The translations under genes were made by a program, and so were the position numbers. Positions 54,201 to 64,000 of a DNA stretch of 64,000 nt are shown piece after piece; within the stretch, counting starts at the first letter, position 1, and every line of letters starts with the position of its first letter. Source of the stretch: Manduca sexta (taxonomy: Eukaryota > Arthropoda > Insecta > Lepidoptera > Sphingidae); assembly GCF_014839805.1 (NCBI RefSeq), contig NC_051142.1, positions 372,001 to 436,000 of the forward strand, given 5' to 3'. Below the pieces are notes generated by a model. The model was not told where the DNA came from, searched no databases, and was given only the letters and a program-made list of their open reading frames with translations.

Positions 54201-57200
54201 ACTGTTATCCGTAATTGTCCTTCTACACTTTGCCCGACTATTATAATTATCAGCTTTATCAGAAAATAGGTGCGATGTTCTGCTGTGGAGTCAAATTAAC
54301 GCTTTTCTATACTACCACAGTTTTAAAACTGGTTACTGGAAACAGGCTATATCTCTCCACCAATATAGTTGAAGCTTTTTCTATATTTTGAGCTAAATGG
54401 AATTGTAGCTAAATGCTGTATTTGTCATATAAGTGCCTTGAGTTTAACAATACCGATTATTCAATATTCGAATCGCATGAAATTGTATGCTATCTATCTT
54501 ATTAAACAGTTTACTTCGGATTGCTTAATTTTAACACATATATTCAATGGTGATTAGTTGAGCAAGTAAAAGCCACGCTTTTGACATATCCTGTGCTTGT
54601 GCCGTAGTAGTGTTTGACGATATATAAATGTTCTAGGAGAGGTGTCGGGTCCCTCAGCGGGGCCGATGCCTGCCTCCAACGCGGCGCCTGCCTCTTTAGC
54701 AGGCTAGTATACGAGTGAATGTGTCACGGCTTTACTAATAACATCTTTGTAGTTGTTGTAGCGTAGTGTAGATTTTGGTGTGTCGAGTTTTGGGACGTCT
54801 TGGAAATGGCCACATGAATGCAGTGGTTCCTCCGTGTCGTATGCCACAAGGATTTCCTAATTAATAAAACTTTACCAGACGGACTTGCGGCTACAACGTT
54901 GCAACTTTTTATTTCAATGAATGACAAACAACACGGCTACATTGTTGTCGTGTCGCTACAATGAAGGTTTCCCAGAAGGTTGCTATGGCAAAATTACTAC
55001 TCTTAGCTTTATTAGTTGTTATAGATCTTTCATATCATCGCCCTCTATATAAATACGCCCTTAACTTTCATAAAATGTAACACGTAATATCATTTATATC
55101 TAGGGAATTCTATCCACAATACTTTGTCATTCAGTGGGCATTTTTTAATTCTTTAAAATCAGCATTGTTCATCATATTTTTTTTTAACTTCTGTCATTAC
55201 AAATAAAAGGACTTATCGCCTTTACAACATAATCATCCGAGTTAATCATACATTAACCGCTGATTTCAATAAATGATCTTAATCTTTTCTTTTGATCGAT
55301 CGCGAAAATGGATAAATTTTCTTAAAAAATCCCACAAATCTAAATAATTTTTAAACTATGCAATATTAAGCAACATACATAGGGGTAAAATCGATACACA
55401 TTGAGGTCCTCTATAGATTTGCTTCAGTTGGACATATCTATTGGGTTACATCCTATATAGATACACAGTTCATTTCCGTGATCGGATCAAAGATTTAGAT
55501 TGGGATTGTATAATGAAATCGGACATTAGTCTTAAAGACAATTATGAACGTGTTGTGATATTGTCCAACAGCAGGCCCGTGCTCGTCGTCCGCGGTGGCG
55601 GCGTCGACGTCGCGCGCGGCGGAGGCGGAGAGCGAGACGCGCAAGCTGCACGCGCTGCGGCTGGCGCTGCTGTCCGCCGCGCTCGACGCGCTGCCCACGC
55701 TGCGGCACCTGCCCGGAGTGCGCGCCATACCGTTTGTGCAGGTGCGATTGGCTTTACTATATAGTACGTAGAAAACATCCTTGTACATGTAAAAATCCAA
55801 GTTTCGGAATTTATCTGCAATTTGAATGCTCAAGTATCGAATAGGGTTGCGATGTCATATTTGACTATGAGAATCCTCTTCACTTAATCGTTGTTTTGTG
55901 CGTTGTCAGAGATCTGTTATGATATCGAATTGACCTTGGCACTTTCTTCTACTGTTTTAAAATTATGGCAATATTGATGAACTTTTAATTAGGATATTTT
56001 ACTTGTATAGACGTTGGCGTCATATCATCGCAAGGGAATGTTTTAAAAAAAAAGTCGACCTTTTTATTCCTGCCAACAAAACAAGTTTTTGTGGGACCAT
56101 GCAAAAGCAGATATATTTTATTATTTCATATAATATTACATTCTTAGGTGGTTCTCATGTTGGCCGGTGATCTCGATTCAAGCGTAGAAAGCGACCGTGC
56201 AGTCCTAGACCGACTGCTGGAACTCTTGGTCGCAGAACTAGACATACAACCTGAAGAGACCACTCCAGCGGAAGACCGCACCGACAGGCGCGAGCTTCAA
56301 CTAGCCATCATGAGACTCGAACTGCTAGTGTCCGAGTTAGACATGCAAGGGGAGGAGACCAACCCGCCCATACATGAGAGGACCAATAGACGCGAATTGC
56401 AGTTGGTTATCATGCGACTTCTCAGTAAGTGCTATACTTTCTTATATCGTTCAAAAATATTTTATTTTAGTTGTTTTTTTAAATGTTATAAATGATTGAA
56501 ATTGTCATGCACTCCTGCATCTTCTATAAAGATAAAATAAATAAAAGCAAGTAATTTACGATACCTCTTTTCTCAAGTGTTCTATCCGGCTGAAAAAGTA
56601 ACCGTTGGAAGCTATGTATCTTTGAGTTTAAATTGTACAGGCGTGTTAATGGCCCGTTGGAAGACAACTGGTAGTACCAGTGGCGGCGCTAGCGGTAGTG
56701 GCGGTGGTGGTGCAAGTGCCAGCGCTAGTGGCAGCGCTGGGGCGGGCGCGGCTCCACGCGACGCGGTCGGCGCGAGCTGCGCGGCGCACGTGTCGCGGCT
56801 CGCGGCGGCGGCGCTGGTACGAGCCGGTGCGCCTGCGCATTGCTACAAAGTGCTTGCGCATCTCTTACCTTACTGGAAGGATAAGGCCTCTAGTAAGTAT
56901 TATTACAATTTTAATACGGATTTGCCCACTCTAAATAATGATGACGTTTTAGATCGATAGGAAACGTATTCAGTTTTATCGAGACGTAATAATCAAAATA
57001 ATCTTAACATTTTATAGATACCGGCACTACAGCGCCTGGACAACAATTGCTGAAGCCGCAACCACCGCAACCTTTGCCTGATATGCAACCGTTCTTCGCC
57101 AAAGAATATGTTAAGAGTAAGTGATAGTTTCTTACTTTTTAAACATTGATTTACCAAATACCTTATTGCGTTAAATATTACTCTAGGAATATTTAATAAA

Positions 57201-60200
57201 CAAATGGTTGTTATTTTACTAGGTCACGCTCTGGATGTATTCGACAACTATCCGCAACTGCTAATGGAAATGGCTCTTCGTCTGCCGTGCCAGATTCACA
57301 AGCACTGTGATCCGGCGCACTTTGACGCACGCTGGCGCACTTTGCTCTGCGAGTATATGATGAATCAACAAACACCACTGAGGTACGTTTTCTAACGTTT
57401 TATACTTATGTTCGGTTCCTATATGTTTTCCTATATGTCCTGGTCGTTATATAAAGCCATGCTGATAATACACCGTCTTTTTTTATCGCATTTACACACA
57501 TGAATCATTTGCACAAAAACCTTTGTTAAAAGTGGTTTGATTAAAGTAGGTTTTTTTTTATGATAGGAAGCAAGTGCGCAAGCTGCTGTTGCTGTTGTGC
57601 GGCACGCGCGAGCGGTACCGGCAGCTGCGCGACGTGCACGCGCTCGACACGCACCTCAACGCTGCGCGCGCGCTGCTCGCCACCGACCCCGCGTACGACA
57701 AGCTCGTGCAGCTCATGGACCATCTCAAGGTGGATGCCGATTTCTTACTAGCTTTAGAATACATGTACGTGTAATGGTATACCCATATAATGAACCGTAA
57801 ACGCTGGGTTAAACTGCAGGCTATAAAAAAAAGTTGTAGTAAATATTGACCATCGCCTAGTTCTATCTATGGTAAAGCGGTTTCGGAGCCTGAGGATGGC
57901 TCAAATTAGATTTTTTTTACAGGGTGTACACGAACTTTCCCATCTTAAAATAAATAACTAATTAAGTAAACTTTATTTTGTTTCAGGCGTGTGCGGAAAT
58001 CGTCAGCGCCCGAACAGGCAACTGGCAACACACGTGCCTGACGGAGAGACGCGAAGCTCTGCCGTGGCGCTGGTGTCGGTGGCGCGGCGCGTGCACCCGC
58101 ACGTGGCGCCTACAGTGCTGCAGCTGCTGCAGGCCGCTTTGTGTGCGCCTGCGCATCAACGTACTGAAAATAAGGTGAGATCCATTATAGACTTACCAAT
58201 ACTGAGACTTCGAAGTATTTTCATAAATTGTTTTGTTATTGATTATTTTTCGTTACTTTATGTACGTATATTTTTTTCCTAATAGCAATCACCCGAATGG
58301 ACTGAACGCGAACGCAGTTCAGAAAATGACTCTTTTGTATCCGACGGATCCAAGTTCCAGGAGCAAAAGGTCGCGCCGCTCGTTCAACAGATCTTAAAGC
58401 AGGTGTCGCAAGACGAGCTAAGAATATTTGTGAAGGCGTTCTTATTGGAGACCAACTCGACGGCGGTGCGTTGGCAGGCGCATGCTCTGTTACTCGCTAT
58501 CTACAAGTAAGTTGAAATAATTATATTTTATTGAACAATTGCAGTACATATTTTGCCGAATATCGATTCATCGCATTCGTCTTTTATTATAACTTTTATT
58601 AAATATTCCGTGTTTTCGTAGCAACTGTACGCAGTCGGAACAAGCGTCGCTCGTCTCCCTTCTGTGGGCTATTTGGCCGACACTTCCGCAGTACGGACGG
58701 AAAGCTGCGCAGTTTGTCGACTTACTCGGCTACTTCACTTTGAAGACACCTGACATTGATACCGAGGTAATTATTGTTCGAATATAAGCAGCGGCTATAC
58801 TTTTATTAAAAAAAAAACAGATTAATATTTATGTTACATAGTTTGCAGTGGTTTATCGATAATAATTTATCCTTATCGATTAATAGCATTCGATTAAATC
58901 GATGTTTTTTCACAGAAATATGTAGGAAGCGCTGTAGAATTACTGCGTAACCAAAACCAGTTGCTATCGTCGCACGGCAACGCAGCTTTGTATGCCGCGT
59001 TGGGCGCGTACGTGGAACTCGACGGGTACTACCTCGAATCGGAGCCGTGCCTCGTTTGTAACAACCCCGAGGTGCCGCTCGCTACCATCAAACTACCCAC
59101 CATAAAGGTAATTAACGGCGATTCTTCTGTTTCGAGCATGTTCAGTAGATTCTGTTGGTATACTGTGTTTCGTTATGGAGTTATGAGTTATCATTTTGAA
59201 GTAATAATCAGTTATACTTGCACGCTTAACAACTATTTGAGTTAGTGGTATTAAATATTTTTTTATTTGTTACGTTTAATATGAAGAGCTTCCATTGGAA
59301 ATAAAGTCCCGATACTCGAGGTTGCATGTTAACGAGTATTTTTTTATTTTGGCAATGTTGAAACATAGTTTAAAATTAATAATTGTTCAAGTTTCAACCC
59401 CCAAGCAAACCCCGTTCGCGAAAGGAGCACGGTATATCTGCATGGAAATATGTGACAATATTTAAAAGTATCCATATTAATTAAGAGCTGAACGCATACA
59501 CTTAACACAGATCGACTCCAAGTTCACGACGACCACGCAAATAGTGAAACTGGTGAACAGTCACATGATAAGCCGCATCAGCCTGCGCATCGGCGACATC
59601 AAACGCAGCAAGATGGTGCGCACGATCAACTTCTACTACAACAACAGGACCGTGCAGGCGGTGCAGGAGCTCAAGAACAGGCCCGGTTAGTCATCTTTTT
59701 ATTCATTTGGCGAGTTTTTATGGAATATGTGTATTGTTCAGAGTGATCAACTAGCATCTGATGGTAAAAGTAAAATAATATGAATTGATAGATTCCGGAC
59801 GCTGAAGTTTTATTTAAATATTATCGAAATATAATAAGGAGCCTGATATCTCTATGTGACTAAAACACTGTTTACATTAGTGTTAATATTAAAACTAATT
59901 TAAAATAAATAAAAACAGATATTACAAGAAATGTCTAGTAAAATACCCAATAACATACTTGTATAGGCATGTGGCACAAAGCCAAGCGCGTGCAGCTGCA
60001 GTCGGGACAATCAGAAGTGCGCGTCGACTTCCCGCTGCCGATCGTCGCTTGCAACCTCATGATGGAGTATGCAGACTTCTATGAGAACCAACAGGCCACT
60101 GGTAAGTACATTTGAATAGGCGTGGCGACATGACCATGATTTCGGTCATTATATATTATTTGAGAGTGGTTATCAACAACTACCAAAGTGATCTAAATAC

Positions 60201-63200
60201 TTGCATGGTTACTCAATAATTTCCGTAAAAATAATCATTACTTTCAGTAGTGTATGAAAATTTTAATTATGATTTTTTGCAGGTGAATCTCTGCAATGTC
60301 CGAGATGCTCACAGTCGGTGCCGGCCAATCCCGGCGTGTGCTCCAACTGTGGCGAGAACGTGTTTCAATGCCACAAGTGCCGGTAAATAGCGTTCTAATT
60401 TGTATTTATGCATATTTATTATGACTTATAGAGTACATTAATCTATGAAGAAAAAGCTAAAGTCCTATGGAAAAGATAGTATGTATATTTTAACATGTAT
60501 AAGAGTGTGTGTGCCTATACACAATTTTTCGAAAGATTACATTATTTACCTGAGCGTTAATAAAAACAATGGTATCACCAGCGCGATAAACTACGACGAG
60601 AAAGACCCGTTCCTGTGTCACGCGTGCGGCTTCTGCAAGTACGCGAAGTTCGACTACACGCTGATGGCGCGGCCGTGCTGCGCCGTCGACACCATCGAGA
60701 ACGACGAGGAGCGCAAGAAGATGGTGCAGACCATCGGCGCGCTGCTCGACAAGGCGGACCGAGTGTATCGACAGCTCGTCGCCAACAAGCCGGTGCTAGA
60801 GGTGAGCCTAGGCTTATTATTTTTTTAATATGATATATTTAACGTTTTAATATTTATTTGTTTGAATATCAAGACTGAGAACTAAAATAGTGTTTAGTGC
60901 TTAAAACAAAAACTTAACTAATTTACAAAAAGATAATTTTAATCTAATTAGCTAACAAATAAGCAAGATCATAAAAATATTGCTAGTGAAAATGCATCGA
61001 TTGTGAACGTCCCTCCGATCCAAAGCAAAATGCAAGCAAAAGTGTATCGCTTACGCAGTGGTCCGCGCGCCAGTCGGTTCACTTTCACGCCATTTTTCTT
61101 TTTTTTTTCGCACGACTTATCACGTCACCTTGCCATTATACATAATTTTATGATGTGTTGCTTCACTTTGTAGACAGTTATGGAGTTGTGAAGTTTACCA
61201 TATTATGAGAGTTTTGCTCAACTAGAATTTGATTTGTGCAGAGAAAACCTGATTGGGGTAGACTCTTATTATAAAAATTCGGTTAAAATACTAATATCGA
61301 ATATGTTTTCTTCTTTGAAATAATAAAAATTTAGATCCCCTATAGCCTTATTTCAAGTTTAATATTATATTACATCTATATTGTCCACAGTCCCTCTTGC
61401 ACAAGATCAGCGAGCACCGCCTTGAAGGTCGCACTGGCGATGAGAACAGCAACGCCAGCAGCACCGCTTTCAGCGGCGCGCAGATCAACCGAGTAATACA
61501 GACTCTTGCGCATAAGTACTGCGTCGATAGCAAGGGTCACTTCGAGGATCTTTCCAAGATCATACAGAAGGTGCTTGCTTGCAGGTAACAAATATTTTTT
61601 TCTAATTGACATTTTATATTGCAGCAAATCTAGATTGCCTTATCTATTTTGATCTAATCACTATGGGCTGGAGAAGTAATTACTTTATTATTTCTTACTA
61701 TAACTTTATTATCATTTTCCTTACCATTTTTTAACTACCATCATTATTAAAAAATTCTCCTCATATCCCAATCACAAAAATCCATAATCGGTAAAACAAC
61801 TATTTTAGTCTGATTCTAAATCTTTTGTTGTTTTGTTTTAGGAAAGAACTAGTGTCCTACGATAGATCACAAAGTGAACAACTGAAAGGTGATACATTAC
61901 CTGTTTATGCAGGATTGTTGCAGAACTATGACGGTGATGTTACCAAAGGTGAGTTTAATTTATGAAAGTGGATTTGAATTACAATTAAAGCCAATCTATA
62001 GAAGAAAAAAACATGTCTGACTTCAGCTAATCTCTTAGTACAATTAGAAAACAGTTGGATTTGTGATTATTCCATTTGTGAAGTTCAACATAACAAGAGT
62101 ATAGAATAGACGAATGCAGGTGTGGTTGTTGCAGAGTGCGGCGGCGGGTGCTACGGCTGCTCGCTGGCGTGCGCGGAGCACTGCCTCACGCTGCTGCGCG
62201 CGCTCGCCTCGCAGCCCGACCAGCGCGCGCGCCTCTGCCGCTTCGGCCTCGTGCACGAGCTCGTGCACCACAACCTGCACCGCGGCACGCCGCAGGTACG
62301 CACACACGCACGCAACCGATTGTGTGCACGTATTGACATTCACGTGATATATCATTGTTCAGTTAGTTATCTTTCGCTAACTGCCTTATGATTTGATGAT
62401 CAATGGAATAGTATTAAATGTTGATGCATAAACCATTTACTGTACCATTGTTGTATACAAACAGCAACTATATTTTCCAATTTTCAATCTAGCCACGCAA
62501 AGCAAAAATTTGAGAATATTTAGGAATATTTGCTAAATGAACAATGAACGTCTTCAAACTATATTTTTATGATGTGCTTTTTTATAATCAGTGTCAAGAA
62601 GAAGTGCGTTCTCTCATCTGCCTGGTGACCCGTGACAATCTGCCAGCCACTGAACATCTGTGCAACTTGCTATCGCAGAGGATCACACTCTCGCTCATGG
62701 GGCATGCAGCTTCTCAAGACCATAACAACTCTGTAAGTAAGATTGCGGTTAAAGGCTTATTACAATTGGCGAAATTGCTGATGTTATATATTTACAATAT
62801 CGTGTATCCGGGCTTTAACCTCTGAATATCGATAACAGTTTAGATAAGAGAATACTATTGTTTTGGTAAATCTTCTGAATATATATGATGAAATATATTC
62901 TGCTATCGTTCACAGGTACGGCCACTGGTAGTATTGTTGGGTTCGCTTGTTAAAGTACAAGACTCAGTCGATTGTTGGGAGGCAAGACTACGCTGCATCG
63001 TCAAACTTTGGGTCTGGTACGTAACATACATTTTCAGTAAGGTACTAGGGTTTACCAATTACCACGAGTAAATAATAATTTCGTGGTGGGATTGTATTAC
63101 TTCATAATTTATTTTGTGTGGTCACATTGTGTTGCTATTATATATCTACAGGGAGTACCAACTGGTGAGCCATACGTTTATCTCATTACGCAGTTATTGT

Positions 63201-64000
63201 GTAAGGAAATAAATAAAGTGCTGCGAATTACTGTGGTTACCAAGCAAGCTATTTTTGTATGTTTATAGGTGTTGTCCTCAACTGACTGAAGTGGCGGGAA
63301 TAGCGCCCGCTGCTAACGCTTTACTAAGACCCGAAGCGTTGGCCGGAATACCGGGCATCAACACCTCTTCGCCTAATTGTAAGTAGAAACATACATTTAA
63401 ATTTAGATTAGATCCAAATACACTTTAATCGTTTCAATAATAATTAAATTGATTTTAAATATTTGTAGTGAATTTTATCATCAATTCTTTAGCTCATCAG
63501 TTCGCGTTGCAACAAGTGGCGCTTCCGTGTCTGCGCTATATGCAAGAGCTGATGGTGCCGGCCACACCCGCGCCGGCTGCGACCACCACTGATGCTGATC
63601 AGGCTAAGGAGTCTAAGGTGAGAAGATCATCTCTATTCTCGTCCATTATATGTTTCAAAAAAACTACCTTATGCACGCGGCTTCTTTTTTAAAAGTAGCC
63701 TATAACCTTCCCAGGGTCTTGAACTATCTCCAAACTAAAATTTATAAAAATCCATTCAGTAGATTTGAGAAAATTGATAACATACAGACAGACAGAAAAG
63801 GGGACATTGTTTTATAAAACTTATAGATATCTTAAAATTACTTGGCCGATAAAAGTATCAGTTCTTAAATAACATATTGCATCAGGATTCAAATCGTTGA
63901 TTCCTTTACTATCCCATAGGAAACAACAGCGACCTCTACGACCGCGCCAATGAGCAGTGCGTTCACGTCGTCCACCGGTAACGTGGTGGTGGACCTGGCG
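48215..64000 (+). CDS. UBR4: E3 ubiquitin ligase UBR4 (purity of essence), middle third or more; open at both ends
   Basis: A giant N-degron/quality-control ligase. I trace 38 exons, about 2,140 residues: 48215-48473, 48664-48825, 49037-49169, 49295-49504, 49694-49927, 50145-50296, 50424-50557, 51315-51470, 51574-51660, 51745-52161, 52332-52573, 52751-52898, 53155-53319, 53506-53671, 53908-54053, 54637-54706, 55575-55741, 56148-56424, 56641-56892, 57018-57116, 57223-57382, 57567-57729, 57987-58175, 58286-58506, 58622-58766, 58916-59107, 59511-59685, 59967-60101, 60283-60382, 60582-60801, 61391-61584, 61842-61948, 62135-62295, 62592-62732, 62915-63016, 63269-63378, 63469-63617, 63920 onward. 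Family landmarks: [25 protein letters not shown] [68 protein letters not shown]-type [68 protein letters not shown]. The UBR box (N-terminal) and catalytic C-terminus are outside. Frame breaks: about 49372, 49455, 50190, 51850, 58030; the 54706/55575 junction does not phase. Confidence 0.95.
53506..53671 (+). other. UBR4 exon with ubiquitin-interacting-motif-like helix
   Basis: The exon encodes [20 protein letters not shown] then SLQEQ, followed by a Pro/Ala-rich linker. Acidic residues, a hydrophobic Ala-centred helix and Ser/Glu at the end match the UIM pattern (acidic cluster, L..A..LSL..E). The motif is conserved in vertebrate UBR4 as I remember it. Confidence 0.5.
56217..56417 (+). repeat. 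In-frame tandem duplication inside a UBR4 exon
   Basis: Copy 1 (56217-56315, 33 codons) starts [17 protein letters not shown] and ends [10 protein letters not shown]. Copy 2 (56316-56417, 34 codons) starts [17 protein letters not shown] and ends [10 protein letters not shown]. The copies differ at many synonymous sites, so the duplication is old and selected. Human UBR4 has one unit here. Confidence 0.9.
56641..56892 (+). other. UBR4 exon with Gly/Ser/Ala low-complexity linker
   Basis: After [13 protein letters not shown] comes a run rich in Gly, Ser and Ala (about residues 14-40 of the exon) before the conserved helix ending [17 protein letters not shown]. It is likely a flexible loop on the solenoid surface. 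Confidence 0.7.
60283..60801 (+). other. UBR4 cysteine-rich zinc-binding region (two exons)
   Basis: 60283-60382 and 60582-60801 encode [20 protein letters not shown], then [25 protein letters not shown] and RPCCAVD. Four CxxC-type pairs plus extra cysteines suggest two or more structural zincs. Spacing is as remembered in the vertebrate protein, so the fold should be intact. Confidence 0.8.
63690..63845 (+). repeat. Dispersed repeat in a UBR4 intron
   Basis: AAAAATCCATTCAGTAGATT and ACATACAGACAGACAGAAAA followed by GGGGACATTGTTTTATAAA is a repeat end very common in Lepidoptera (from memory). Confidence 0.5.

Overview
The window is animal nuclear DNA, most likely from a moth or butterfly. 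The evidence is AT-rich introns with GC-richer short exons, GT-AG splicing throughout, insect-like protein sequences, tRNA-headed SINEs and other repeats typical of Lepidoptera, and a Penelope-like retroelement. The order and species are inference. Nothing is bacterial: there are no operons, CRISPR arrays or phage genes.

Layout. (1) 1-3,114, minus strand: the first two coding exons of PAICS (purine synthesis), running off the left edge. (2) 3,115-15,365: a long non-coding stretch with a GC-rich possible 5'UTR exon near 5.5 kb, several DNA-transposon remnants and a Penelope tail fragment. (3) 15,366-19,709, plus strand: three exons of amidophosphoribosyltransferase (PPAT/Prat), head-to-head with PAICS; the rest of the gene is not in the window. 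(4) 20.6-23.0 kb, minus: a decayed Penelope-like element that runs into a 500-N gap. (5) 23.5-26.2 kb, plus: a small spliced, apparently non-coding gene. Four of its introns carry near-identical box C/D snoRNAs, each about 70 nt upstream of the 3' splice site, and a fifth, different C/D candidate lies in the first visible intron. (6) 26.4-28.8 kb: retroelement debris and a fold-back element. (7) 28,823-32,064, minus: RPF1, complete in 6 exons. (8) 32,789-40,420, minus: the U5 snRNP GTPase EFTUD2 (Snu114), 16 exons, with several single-base frame breaks. (9) 41,084-44,240, plus: the first three exons of NOC4, divergent from EFTUD2 across 663 bp. (10) 44.2-47.5 kb: repeats, including two adjacent perfect palindromes, then a second 500-N gap. 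(11) 48.2-64.0 kb, plus: about 38 exons from the middle of the giant E3 ligase UBR4 (poe), open at both ends.

The genes are housekeeping. PAICS and PPAT act in one pathway (de novo purine synthesis). RPF1, NOC4 and the snoRNA host serve ribosome production, EFTUD2 drives spliceosome activation, and UBR4 handles protein quality control. Both gaps have exactly the same nominal length. PPAT is cut at the first; NOC4 (3' part) and UBR4 (5' part) are both cut at the second. True gap sizes are therefore unknown. Single-base frame breaks in otherwise conserved exons suggest an assembly with residual indel errors.
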